Counted from the stretch's first letter, positions 21,582 to 29,607 are shown. The stretch: 64,000 nt of DNA from Streptomyces sp. CNH099 (GCA_000514715.1 AZWL01000026.1:133-64132); one strand, 5' to 3'. Notes: generated by a model from the letters alone, not told the origin. Program-made: numbers and translations.

Positions 21582-24260
21582 CTACTCCGGTCCAACCGCC
21601 CCGGCCACCAGCACAGCGCCGTCCTGGAGCGCCACCAGCCAGCCCTGCTCACACCCGTACTGGAGCGCCGCCGTCCACAGCGATCCGTCCTCACCAGACG
21701 CCCGGTACCTCTCGCGGTCCGTCTTCGCCACGCAGGCCCGGTTGACGTCGCGAGCGGGGATCTCCTCGGCCTTGCGCATCAGGTAGCGATGCGCGCGCTT
21801 GGCGACGTTCACGACGGACGGGTGCACGCCGTGCATCGCCTCGTACACCGCCGCCTGCGACTCCACAGCCGTCTCGACAGCCTCAGCTACCCGGGCGTTC
21901 TTCTGCGCCAACAGCCGCCGCTGCGCGGCCTCTTGAACCCGGTCTCGGACCTTCCGCGAGGTCTCCCACATCACCCTGGCCGCGTCCCAGTCCTCCGTCT
22001 TGACGGCTCTGCGGCCGTGGAGGAGGGCGAGGAGCGCCGCGCATTTCAGCCGCCACAGTGGCTCGTGCGTGTCGAGCGGGAATTCGGTGCCGCGGCCGAA
22101 GGAGATCGCCAGCGCAAGCCGGTCAAGTTCGTCGGTGACGTGCTCGGGCACCGTCAGGACCGTGGATCGCAGTCCTGCTACCCACGTGGTGACGGGGGTG
22201 TCGGATCCGTCGCGGGTGGTGACGGTGACGGGTCCGGTGGTCGCGGGCCTGCGCGGCGGGGTGTCGGGCCCAAGGGTGGCGTGCGCCCAAGCAAGCCGCT
22301 GCGGCAGGCCGATAGAGCCCATCTCAATCAGCTTCGCCGCCGGCTCTTCCTGCACGCCGAGCGACATCGACAGCGTGTAGGCACCCTTGGGCAGGACACG
22401 GCGCTGCTCGACCTCAGCATTGGACGTGCCCTGCCGCTCACTCATCCAGGCTTTGCACAAGACAGGGGACAAGCTGGCCCCGGCGGACATCTGCGCCATC
22501 GCGTCGAGCACGCTGCCCTCGGTGGCCAGGGCATAGCCGCGGTCCCTCTTCTGTACGAGGATCTTCTTCTTGCTGTCGGCGTCCTCGGGGTCGTCGGCGA
22601 GTTCGAGGTAGGCGGCGATGAGGCCCTGCCCGGTGGAGATGTCGATGTAGGCGAGATCAACGAGCGGGAACGGCGCCAGTTCCTCGGCGGTGTTCTCCGC
22701 TTGTCCCTTGCCCGCACCAGACGGGCCGAAGAGCCCGCAGTACCAGCCCAGAGTCGCAGGCTGGTGGATGCCACCATCGACACGGACGCTGGGGCTGGCT
22801 AGGGCGGCGACCCGGGCGAGGACGGCGTGCAGGACCGCGTCAGGCGAGGTACGGCGCGCCTGCGCCATCTTCCGAATCTGCGTCATGGTGGAGGTGGCGT
22901 CCCACAGACTGCCGGGGAGCCGGTCCGTGAAGTCGTCGGGGCCCTCCGACGGTTCCGGCGTCTCCTCGTACCAGGTAGGCGGCTCCTCCGGCGGTGGCGG
23001 AGCCTCGAAGCTGCTCCGTCCGCTGTCGGTGTGGCAGCGGCGTCTCACCTCGTCGAGTACCTGGTGAGGCAGGCGGGCAGCGGGGCCGGTGGCGCGGCCG
23101 GAGGTGGCGCGCATGATGTCGCGGGCGGCCTCGGCGACGTTGCCGCCGTAGTTCAGTTCGGCGTAGAGGCGGCCGATGGTGAGCTTGTGCCCGGCCGGCT
23201 GGGCGCCCACGGGGAGGTCTGCCCGTTCCGACCAGTTGACGGCCACGTGATTGTCACAGAGCAGGGAGTAGGCGCTGCTGGGGTGGTCGCCGTTCGCGGC
23301 CGGCCGGAGCCACTTCTCGCGGCCGTCGCTGTGCGTGCCCTGGTAGGTGAAGCCCGCGGGTTCGAGGACGTCCCGGAACTGCAGCATGTCGGCGAGCACG
23401 TCCAGCGGCCCGTCACCGCTCGACGTCCTTGGCTCCCTTGGCGTGCGCGGCGGCGGGATCTGGCGGCCGAGCCGGGCGGCTTTCCGCTCCCGCTTCTCCG
23501 CCGCGGCCCGCTGCACCGCGGCGTGCGCGTCGGGCGCCAGCTCGGCGACACGGGCTTGCAGCAGCGCCAGGTCGAACACCTCGCCCGTGCCGGGCCCGAT
23601 GCTCGCCGGGCGCGCCAAGCCCTCTTTCCGGTTGATGCTGCCGGGGAGCTTCATCAGCCGGTCGAGGTTGCCGACCTCGGTGTCCCACGACCAGCCGCAG
23701 CGGTACGCCTGCGCGGCGAGGGCCACCTGCAGCCCGGTCGTCAGCTCCTTGACCCTGGCGCGGTCGTCCTGGTCGCCGATGATGTGCGCTTCGGCGAGCA
23801 TCCAGATCGGATTGAAGCCGCCGCCGGAGTGGACCCAGCCGGACGGCGTAGGCAGGCCGGACTCGGTGACGACCTTGACGACGGCGTCCGTGTCCGGCGG
23901 TGCGGGCAGGTCGTCGGGGTCAGGCTTGTGCCCGATGGTGCCGTAGTCGCCGTCCGCCCACAGGTGCGTCACGGCGTGCGCCAGGTCCTCACCGCCGCGG
24001 CCCCGCGCGGGACGCTCCCGCAGGGTGGTGCTCTGCACGTACACGCCCGTCGCGCGGCGGCGGTCGAGCTTGACGGCGTACGAGGTCGCAGCGGTCAGGC
24101 CGGCCACGTCGGTGGTGTATCTGCACCCCACCCATCCGTCCGCGTCCGAGCACACACTGACGAGACCAGGGCGATCCGCGTACAGGTGAGCTAGCCATTC
24201 GCGGATGACGTCGGCGTCCGCGGTCAGCTCTTTCACGACCCCGGTGGTGCTGGGGTTCAC
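21582..24260 (-). CDS. Replicative primase/helicase (AEP-like plus DUF3987-type)
   Basis: 892 residues from GTG 24260, which overlaps the previous stop. The N-terminal part resembles archaeo-eukaryotic primase-polymerases: HLWADGDYGTIGHKPDPDDL holds the acidic pair, and GWVHSGGGFNPIWML the second motif. A middle linker domain (YQGTHSDGREKWLRPAANGD) follows. The C-terminal ATPase is of DUF3987/primase-helicase type with Walker A GLFGPSGAGKGQAENTA. It should unwind and prime the island's origin, presumably at the iterons just downstream. Similar proteins serve prophages, satellites and integrative plasmids. Confidence 0.8.
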   Translation of the reverse strand: MNPSTTGVVKELTADADVIREWLAHLYADRPGLVSVCSDADGWVGCRYTTDVAGLTAATSYAVKLDRRRATGVYVQSTTLRERPARGRGGEDLAHAVTHLWADGDYGTIGHKPDPDDLPAPPDTDAVVKVVTESGLPTPSGWVHSGGGFNPIWMLAEAHIIGDQDDRARVKELTTGLQVALAAQAYRCGWSWDTEVGNLDRLMKLPGSINRKEGLARPASIGPGTGEVFDLALLQARVAELAPDAHAAVQRAAAEKRERKAARLGRQIPPPRTPREPRTSSGDGPLDVLADMLQFRDVLEPAGFTYQGTHSDGREKWLRPAANGDHPSSAYSLLCDNHVAVNWSERADLPVGAQPAGHKLTIGRLYAELNYGGNVAEAARDIMRATSGRATGPAARLPHQVLDEVRRRCHTDSGRSSFEAPPPPEEPPTWYEETPEPSEGPDDFTDRLPGSLWDATSTMTQIRKMAQARRTSPDAVLHAVLARVAALASPSVRVDGGIHQPATLGWYCGLFGPSGAGKGQAENTAEELAPFPLVDLAYIDISTGQGLIAAYLELADDPEDADSKKKILVQKRDRGYALATEGSVLDAMAQMSAGASLSPVLCKAWMSERQGTSNAEVEQRRVLPKGAYTLSMSLGVQEEPAAKLIEMGSIGLPQRLAWAHATLGPDTPPRRPATTGPVTVTTRDGSDTPVTTWVAGLRSTVLTVPEHVTDELDRLALAISFGRGTEFPLDTHEPLWRLKCAALLALLHGRRAVKTEDWDAARVMWETSRKVRDRVQEAAQRRLLAQKNARVAEAVETAVESQAAVYEAMHGVHPSVVNVAKRAHRYLMRKAEEIPARDVNRACVAKTDRERYRASGEDGSLWTAALQYGCEQGWLVALQDGAVLVAGAVGPE

Positions 24261-24496
24261 CGGTCGGTCCTCCCGAGGAAGCGCCGGCTGATCTCCCAGG
24301 TCTGCCACCCACGCCCGATGCAGCGACGCAGCTCGGCGCGCACCTCACGAAGGGACAGCCCGTACGGATTCGCCTCCAGCCGGGCGCGTACGGCGCGCCG
24401 TCGTCCTGCCGAAGCGGGACGGCAGAGGCCGGCCGCCGGCGTCCTGTCCGGCGGCGGGCCGGTTGGCTTGGTCGTGGTGTCGTGCTGGTCGGTCAC
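24257..24496 (-). CDS. Small helix-turn-helix-like protein upstream of the primase
   Basis: 79 residues from GTG 24496. The N-terminal 40 are disordered; RRRAVRARLEANPYGLSLRE then VRAELRRCIGRGWQTWEISR RFLG is helical with a turn that suggests DNA binding. It is coupled by GTGA to the primase start and, on its other side, to a 16-codon leader. It may be a replication accessory or operon regulator. Confidence 0.5.
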   Translation of the reverse strand: MTDQHDTTTKPTGPPPDRTPAAGLCRPASAGRRRAVRARLEANPYGLSLREVRAELRRCIGRGWQTWEISRRFLGRTDR

Positions 24497-24543
24497 GGCA
24501 GCCGCCCGAGCGGGCAGGCCACGGCTACGCTTGTGGTGGGCAT
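24493..24543 (-). CDS. 16-codon leader ORF of the replication operon
   Basis: ATG 24543 has a good ribosome binding site (CCCAGGAGACACC). It encodes a 16-residue peptide whose TGA overlaps the GTG of the next gene. With no independent ribosome binding site for that GTG, the leader probably couples translation of the operon. Confidence 0.4.
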   Translation of the reverse strand: MPTTSVAVACPLGRLP

Positions 24544-24708
24544 GGTGTCTCCTGGGGAGGAGTGGTGCCCGGCCCACAGCCAGCGGCGATGTGCAGATCG
24601 AAGGTGCGGGTCTGAACTCCCCGCGGCCCTCGGGTGGATGGGCGACCGGCCCGCTTGGTGCAGTCACACCGGGCGGGCCGTCGGGTCCCGTACAGAGGGG
24701 TTGTGTCA

Positions 24709-24725
24709 GTACACAGCCGGTACAC
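24709..24725. promoter_or_regulatory. Candidate integrase arm-type site, right end
   Basis: GTACAC-AGCCG-GTACAC, matching the left-end site at 4876-4892 at 15 of 17 positions with the same spacer and orientation. It lies about 100 bp inside the right repeat. Confidence 0.5.
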
Positions 24726-24803
24726 ATTGCTACGGGAAGCCCAGGGAAACCGAGGGAAAAACTGGGCGCCTTGGGCACGCCGAGAGGTACCGTGAAGGCG
24801 CGT

Positions 24804-24824
24804 TTTCCCTGGTCAGAAGGGAAA
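24804..24824 (-). terminator. Island-supplied hairpin abutting the rnpB 3' end
   Basis: TTTCCCT (24804-24810) and AGGGAAA (24818-24824) form a seven-bp stem ending exactly at the base before the repeat. In the leftward rnpB transcript it follows the mature 3' end directly. It has no U-run, so it may be a weak terminator or a processing signal replacing the stranded original. Confidence 0.45.
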
Positions 24825-24852
24825 GGCGGACGAGTCGGCCTGTACGCCGGGT
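24825..24852. repeat. Right attachment repeat (attR core) within rnpB
   Basis: The second copy of the 28-bp repeat. Its first base coincides with the last base of RNase P helix P1 on the RNA 3' side, so integration preserves the mature RNA. Confidence 0.88.
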
Positions 24853-25233
24853 TCTGTCTCCCGGGGGCCTTGCGGCCGCCGGGGAGGCGGTCATCCATCT
24901 GGGACCGGTGTTGCCACCGGCCTCGTGCGGTCTACCCGCGGACTCGGGCGGGCCGCCCTCGGTCGTCCGCGCAGGGTCGCTTCCGCGGCCCCTCTTGACC
25001 TTGCTCCGGGTGGGGTTTACCTAGCCGCCCGGGTCGCCCCGGGCGCTGGTGGTCTCTTACACCGCCGTTTCACCCTTACCGGGGGCCGCAGCCCCCGGCG
25101 GTCTGTTTTCTGTGGCACTGTCCCGCGGGTCACCCCGGGTGGGCGTTACCCACCACCCTGCCCTGTGGAGCCCGGACGTTCCTCGGCGACCCCTGGGTGG
25201 GATCGACGCGACCGCCCGGCCGGCTCGTCCGCC
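24825..25233 (-). ncRNA. rnpB: RNase P RNA
   Basis: The catalytic RNA of RNase P, which matures tRNA 5' ends. On the minus strand the 5' end GGCGGACGAG pairs with the 3' end CTCGTCCGCC (helix P1). Conserved blocks are visible in order: GAGGAACGTCCGGGCTCC, CAGGGCAGGGTGGTGGGTAA, GGGACAGTGCCACAGAAA, AAGGGTGAAACGGCGGTGTA, AGAGACCACC, GGTAAACCCCACCCGGAGCA and ACAGAACCCGGCGTACAGGC. Length of about 409 nt suits actinobacterial type A RNA. The island lies directly after the 3' end. The 5' 88 nt overlap the end of the EamA gene. Confidence 0.95.
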
Positions 25234-26162
25234 GTGGGGACCATGGTAGTCGCAGCGGCGGCCCCGCCGTCGCCGCCCGGAGCCGGGCCCGGGGGCGGGC
25301 CCGGGGTGGCGGTGGCGGCGGTGGCCAGGAAGGAGCCGGCCAGGATGAGGACGAAGGCGGCGGCGAAGGAGGCCGTCAGCGGCTCGCCTAGGAAGGCGAC
25401 GCCCGCGGCGACCGCCACCGCCGGGTTGACGTAGGTGAAGACCACCGCGCGCGTGGGGCCCACCTCGCGGATCAGCTCCAGGAAGACCACGAACGCCAGC
25501 GCCGTGCACAGCACCCCGAGGCCGGCGAGGGAGGCGAGGACCTTGGCCGACGGGGTGGTGTCCGGCCACGAGGCGATGCCGGCGGGGGCGTAGACGAGCG
25601 CGGCCAGCAGCAGGCAGGGGGCGATGAGCTGGAGCGTCGGCACGTCCTTGAGCCGGCGGGCGATGATCAGCGGGGCGGTGGCGTAGCCGAGGGCCGTGAG
25701 CATGACCTCGGTGATCGCCCACGCCGAGCCGCCGCTCAGCTCCGGCGCCGCCAGCACCGCCACGCCCGCGAGGCCCAGCCCGAGGCCCAGCCGGCGGCGG
25801 TGGCCCAGGCGCTCCTCGTCGCCGAGGAGGCGGGCGAGGATCACGCCGATCGTCGGCACCGCGGCGATCAGCAGGCCGGCCATGGCGCTGGACAGCTTCC
25901 GCTCGGCGTCGGTCAGGGTCCACCACGGGCCGATGATCTCGATGCAGGCGAAGGCCAGCATCGGCGCCCAGTGGGTCCGTACGGTACGGACCAGCCCGCC
26001 GCCGCGCAGCGCGAGCGGCAGCAGGACGAGCGCGCCCAGCGCGCACCGGACGAAGACGACCCCCGACGGTGACACCGCGTCCACCGCCACCTTGATCATC
26101 AGATACGGGACCCCCCAGATGACGCCCATGAGGAGGAAGAGGACCCAGCCGCGTGCAGTCAT
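25146..26162 (-). CDS. EamA/DMT-family transporter
   Basis: 338 residues with ten membrane segments in two EamA repeats (start MTARGWVLFLLMGVIWGVPY; second repeat VLASLAGLGVLCTALAFVVF...FLGEPLTASFAAAFVLILAG). DMT proteins export metabolites; the substrate is not predictable. The last about 30 codons lie inside rnpB, and the tail after ATATPGPPPGP is not part of the fold, so the gene may have lost its own stop and now ends in rnpB sequence. It follows the AraC gene by 82 bp and is probably controlled by it. Confidence 0.85.
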   Translation of the reverse strand: MTARGWVLFLLMGVIWGVPYLMIKVAVDAVSPSGVVFVRCALGALVLLPLALRGGGLVRTVRTHWAPMLAFACIEIIGPWWTLTDAERKLSSAMAGLLIAAVPTIGVILARLLGDEERLGHRRRLGLGLGLAGVAVLAAPELSGGSAWAITEVMLTALGYATAPLIIARRLKDVPTLQLIAPCLLLAALVYAPAGIASWPDTTPSAKVLASLAGLGVLCTALAFVVFLELIREVGPTRAVVFTYVNPAVAVAAGVAFLGEPLTASFAAAFVLILAGSFLATAATATPGPPPGPAPGGDGGAAAATTMVPTADEPAGRSRRSHPGVAEERPGSTGQGGG

Positions 26163-26244
26163 GCCGGTCAGCGTCCGCGGCGGAGGGGCCGGCTGTCTTG
26201 AATGGTGTTGCGGGAGAGCGGTGCTGCGGGAGGGGGACCCGGGG

Positions 26245-27078
26245 CTACGGGCGCACGCTCCGGCGGTACGCCGCCGGCGTCGCGCCCAGCACCCGCCGGA
26301 ACCACCGCGTCAGGTGCGCCTGGTCCGCGAACCCCACAAGACCCGCCACCTCCGCCGGCCGGTGCCCCGCCTCCAGCAGCCCCCGCGCCCGCTCCACCCG
26401 GTGCTGCGCCAGCCAGGCGTACGGGGGCATGCCCATGGCGTCCCGGAACGCGCGCAGCACCTGGTAGCGGGAGAGCCCGAGGTCGCAGCCGATCGCCGCC
26501 AGCGACGGCGGGTCCGTCAGCTCGTCCGCCAGCCGGTCCCGCACCGCGCGGGCGACGGCGGCGCCCGGTGCCAGGGCGGCGGCCGGGCGGGCCCGGCCGT
26601 GCCGGCGGGCCAGGGCGGCGAGCAGCCACGGCAGCCGCGACTCCACCTCCAGCGGCTCCGCGCCGCGGTCGGCCGCGGCGTGGGCGGCGCCCAGTGCGGC
26701 GGCCAGGCCCGGGTCGTCGATGACGGGCTCGGCGAAGTGCGCGTCGGTGCGGGCGCCGTCGGTGAGCAGCGCCATGGAGGGGTAGAACGCGCGGTACCCG
26801 TACCCGCCGTCGCCCTCCGGGCCGCCGGTGTGGGCCTCGCCGGGGGCGAGGACGACGATGCCGCCGGGGTGGGCCCGGACCCGTTCGCCGCGGTAGTCGA
26901 TGACCTCGGCGCCGTGCGTGCAGACGCCGACGGCGAACTCACCGTGCGCGTGCGGTGCGTAGCGGTGCGCGGTGAAGGACGCCGTCATCAGGTACAGCGG
27001 GGAGTGGTCCGTGCCCAGCGGCAGGCGCGTCCAGCGCGCGTACTCCCCGGGGCCCCGCGCCTCCCCCTCGCCGCTCAT
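26245..27078 (-). CDS. AraC-family transcriptional regulator
   Basis: 277 residues. An N-terminal cupin sensor (YAPHAHGEFAVGVCTHGAEV; HPGGIVVLAPGEAHTG) is followed by the double helix-turn-helix: PSLAAIGCDLGLSRYQVLRA and HRPAEVAGLVGFADQAHLTR with WFRRVLGATPAAYR. ATG 27078 was preferred to one three codons upstream. It lies directly upstream of the EamA gene and is the likely activator of that exporter. The adjacent divergent decarboxylase may be a second target. Confidence 0.9.
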   Translation of the reverse strand: MSGEGEARGPGEYARWTRLPLGTDHSPLYLMTASFTAHRYAPHAHGEFAVGVCTHGAEVIDYRGERVRAHPGGIVVLAPGEAHTGGPEGDGGYGYRAFYPSMALLTDGARTDAHFAEPVIDDPGLAAALGAAHAAADRGAEPLEVESRLPWLLAALARRHGRARPAAALAPGAAVARAVRDRLADELTDPPSLAAIGCDLGLSRYQVLRAFRDAMGMPPYAWLAQHRVERARGLLEAGHRPAEVAGLVGFADQAHLTRWFRRVLGATPAAYRRSVRP

Positions 27079-27146
27079 GCGTCGCATTGTGCCGGGCGCC
27101 GTACCGCCCTTGCCAGCGGGATTCGGCGTCTGCCTACGATGCGCGG

Positions 27147-28667
27147 ATGTCGCAGCGAGATCTGTCCCCGGAAGAGTTCCGCGAGCTGGGCCACGCCTAC
27201 GTCGACTGGATCGCCGACTACCGCGCCCGCGTCGGCGAGCTGCCGGTGCTCCCCGGGGTCGAGCCGGGCTGGGTGCGCGAGCGGCTGCCCGCGGAGCTGC
27301 CGGAGGAGGGCGAGCCGCTGACGGCGGTGCTGGCGGACATGGACCGGGTCGTCGTACCCGCCAGCACCCACTGGCAGCACCCCGGCTTCTTCGCGTACTT
27401 CCCCGCCAACGCCTCCCTCGCCTCGCTCCTCGGCGACATGCTCTCCACCGGCCTCGGCTCCCAGGGCATGCTCTGGTCGACGTCGCCCGCCGCCACGGAG
27501 CTGGAGCAGCACCTGCTCGACCAGCTCGCCGGCGCCACCGGCCTGCCCGCCGAGTTCACCTTCGCCGGCGGTGGCGGCGGCGTCATCCAGGACTCGGCGT
27601 CGTCGTCCTCGCTGGTGGCGCTGCTCGCCGCGCTGCACCGGGCCTCCGGCGGCGCGTGGCGCACGGCCGGGCGGGACGGCCGCGAGGTGCTGTACGTGTC
27701 GGCGCACACGCACTCCTCGCTGGAGAAGGCGGCGATCGCGGCGGGTCTGGGCGCGGACGCCGTACGGGTCGTGGCCGCGGCGTCCGGCGGCCAGGCGATG
27801 TCGGCGGACGCGCTGGCCGCCGCGGTACGCGAGGACGTGGCCGCCGGACGCCGGCCGGTGATGGTGTGCGCGACGATCGGCACCACCGGCACCGGCGCCG
27901 TCGACCCGGTGCGCGAGATCGCGGCGGTCTGCGCCGAGCACGGCGTCTGGCTGCACGTGGACGCCGCCTGGGCCGGCGCCGCCGCGTTCTGCCCCGAGCA
28001 CCGCGGGCTCTTCGACGGCGCCGGGCTGGCCGACTCGTACAGCACCGACGGGCACAAGTGGCTGCTCACCGCCTTCGACTGCAACCTCTTCTGGACCCGC
28101 GACACCGCCACCCTCGTCGACGCCCTGACCGTGCTGCCGGAGTACCTGCGCAACGCCGCCAGCGAGTCCGGCGCCGTCGTCGACTACCGCGACTGGCACC
28201 TGCCCCTCGGCCGCCGCTTCCGCGCGCTGAAGCTCTGGACGGTGCTGCGCCGCTTCGGCCTTGCGGGCATCCGGGCGCACGTGCGCCGGCACGTGGAGCT
28301 GGCCGCGGAGCTGGAGTCGTGGGCGGCGGCCGACGCGCGCTTCGCGGCGGGGGTGCCGCGGAGCCTGGCGCTGGTGTGCCTGCACGTCGTCACCGACCGC
28401 GGGACGGACGCCGACAACGCCGCGACGAAGGCGGTGCTGGAGCGGATCAACGCCGGCGGCCGGTCGTACGTCACGCACACCGTGGTCGACGGCCGCTACC
28501 TGCTGCGGGTGGCGGTCGGCGGGCTGGAGACGGAGGAGCGGCACGTACGGGCGCTGTGGGACGACCTGTGCGCCGCGGCGGACGCCGTGACGGCCGCCGT
28601 GACGGACACCTCCGGCGGGACCGCGGCGACCGGTACGGGCGAGGAGGCCCCCGCCGTCCCGGGCTGA
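27147..28667 (+). CDS. PLP-dependent aromatic L-amino acid decarboxylase
   Basis: 506 residues of the group II decarboxylase family. It has the N-terminal swap region (HPGFFAYFPANASLASLLGD), the PLP-contacting VSAHTHSSLEKAA and ATIGTTGTGAVDP, HVDAAWAG for the aspartate, and STDGHKWLL with the Schiff-base lysine, followed by FDCNLFWTRD. The family makes aromatic amines such as tryptamine, tyramine or dopamine; the preferred substrate is not evident. The C-terminal 25 residues are Thr/Gly-rich and probably disordered. Divergent from the AraC/EamA pair, a plausible amine-export unit. Confidence 0.88.
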   Translation: MSQRDLSPEEFRELGHAYVDWIADYRARVGELPVLPGVEPGWVRERLPAELPEEGEPLTAVLADMDRVVVPASTHWQHPGFFAYFPANASLASLLGDMLSTGLGSQGMLWSTSPAATELEQHLLDQLAGATGLPAEFTFAGGGGGVIQDSASSSSLVALLAALHRASGGAWRTAGRDGREVLYVSAHTHSSLEKAAIAAGLGADAVRVVAAASGGQAMSADALAAAVREDVAAGRRPVMVCATIGTTGTGAVDPVREIAAVCAEHGVWLHVDAAWAGAAAFCPEHRGLFDGAGLADSYSTDGHKWLLTAFDCNLFWTRDTATLVDALTVLPEYLRNAASESGAVVDYRDWHLPLGRRFRALKLWTVLRRFGLAGIRAHVRRHVELAAELESWAAADARFAAGVPRSLALVCLHVVTDRGTDADNAATKAVLERINAGGRSYVTHTVVDGRYLLRVAVGGLETEERHVRALWDDLCAAADAVTAAVTDTSGGTAATGTGEEAPAVPG

Positions 28668-28691
28668 GCGCCCGCCCTCCGCGTGCGCCGC

Positions 28692-28722
28692 TTGACCTTG
28701 TCGCGACGTCAACGTTTCTACT
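28692..28722 (+). promoter_or_regulatory. MerR-type promoter with 19-bp spacer
   Basis: TTGACC (28692-28697) and a weak TCTACT (28717-28722) are 19 bp apart, with TTGAC...GTCAA half-sites within the spacer. A long spacer carrying an inverted repeat is the mark of MerR-controlled promoters. The MerR gene starts seven bases downstream. Confidence 0.6.
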
Positions 28723-28728
28723 GAAGCC

Positions 28729-29607
28729 ATGCGCATCGGAGAGCTGGCCGCGCTCGCCGGGGTCACCACCCGCACCGTGCGGCACTACCACCGCATCGGG
28801 CTGCTGCCCGAGCCCGCCCGCCGGGCCAACGGCTACCGCGTCTACACCCTGCGCGACGTCGTCGAGCTGGCCCGCGTCCGCCGCCTCACCGAGCTGGGCC
28901 TCAGCCTGGACGAGGTCCGCGACGTGCTCGCCGACGACGCCGGCAGGGAGCTGCACGAGATCCTCGCCGAGCTGGACGCCGACCTCGCCCGGCAGGAGGA
29001 GGCCATCCGGCAGCGCCGCGCCCGGCTCACCGGGCTGCTCCGGCAGGCGGAGAGCGGCGGGCTGACCGCCGAGGCGCCGGTGTCGCCGGAGCTGGCGGCG
29101 GTGTTCGCCGACATGTCCCGCGCGTCCGCCCGCCTCGGCGTCCCGGAGCCGGCGAGCGCCGTCCGGGAGCGCGAGCTGCTCGCCCTGCTGGAGACCACCG
29201 CGGACGACGCCCACCGGGGCTGGCTGGCGGCGCTGCTGCACGCGCTCAACGCGGACCCGGAGTCGATGACGCGGGCGTACGGCATCTACGCCCGGCTGGA
29301 CGAGCTGGCCGACGCCGAGGCCACCGACCCGCGCGTCGAGGAGCTGGCCCGGGCCGTGGTCGACGCCATGCCCGACGAGGCGGTGCGGCTCATGACCGCC
29401 GGCCCGGACCCGGCCGGTACCGGCGCGGGGGACGGCGGCGGCGAGGACGGGGAAGCCTTCGCGGAGGTGTTCTTCGCGGACTTCCCCCCGGCGCAGGCCG
29501 CGGTCATGCGCCGGGCGATGGCCCTGCTCGGAGAGCGGACGGGCGGGGCCGGCGAGGCGGGCGGGGCCGGGGGCGCGGGCCCGCGGCGCGGGGAGAGTGC
29601 GTCGTGA
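28729..29607 (+). CDS. MerR-family transcriptional regulator
   Basis: 292 residues. The winged helix RIGELAALAGVTTRTVRHYH RIGLLPEP with NGYRVYTLRDV is canonical MerR. A coiled-coil dimer helix follows (ELDADLARQEEAIRQRRARL), then a long helical effector domain. No cysteine pair of a metal sensor is present, so a drug or other organic effector is more likely. The Gly-rich tail carries low-complexity repeats. Autoregulated from the promoter upstream, and coupled by GTGA to the membrane gene that follows. Confidence 0.88.
   Translation: MRIGELAALAGVTTRTVRHYHRIGLLPEPARRANGYRVYTLRDVVELARVRRLTELGLSLDEVRDVLADDAGRELHEILAELDADLARQEEAIRQRRARLTGLLRQAESGGLTAEAPVSPELAAVFADMSRASARLGVPEPASAVRERELLALLETTADDAHRGWLAALLHALNADPESMTRAYGIYARLDELADAEATDPRVEELARAVVDAMPDEAVRLMTAGPDPAGTGAGDGGGEDGEAFAEVFFADFPPAQAAVMRRAMALLGERTGGAGEAGGAGGAGPRRGESAS

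Larger units (their letters stand above)
4785..24852. mobile_element. 20-kb integrated island in rnpB, satellite-like
   Basis: The element is bounded by a perfect 28-bp direct repeat that begins GGCGGACGAGTCGGCCTGTA, at 4785-4812 and 24825-24852. It carries a tyrosine integrase beside the left repeat, an excisionase-like protein, a primase/helicase with nearby iterons, and TerS-like and TerL-type packaging genes. I find no capsid, portal, tail, lysin or FtsK/TraB-like transfer gene. The insertion target is the 3' end of rnpB. Known relatives by architecture are phage-inducible chromosomal islands and integrative actinobacterial plasmids; the packaging genes without structural genes favour the former. 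One integration event accounts for the full 20,040-bp spacing. Confidence 0.8.

Noticed and set aside
4785..24852. Interpretation as a complete prophage or as a conjugative AICE
   Set aside because: No structural phage genes and no FtsK/TraB-like translocase were recognised, so neither label is supported by the visible genes.
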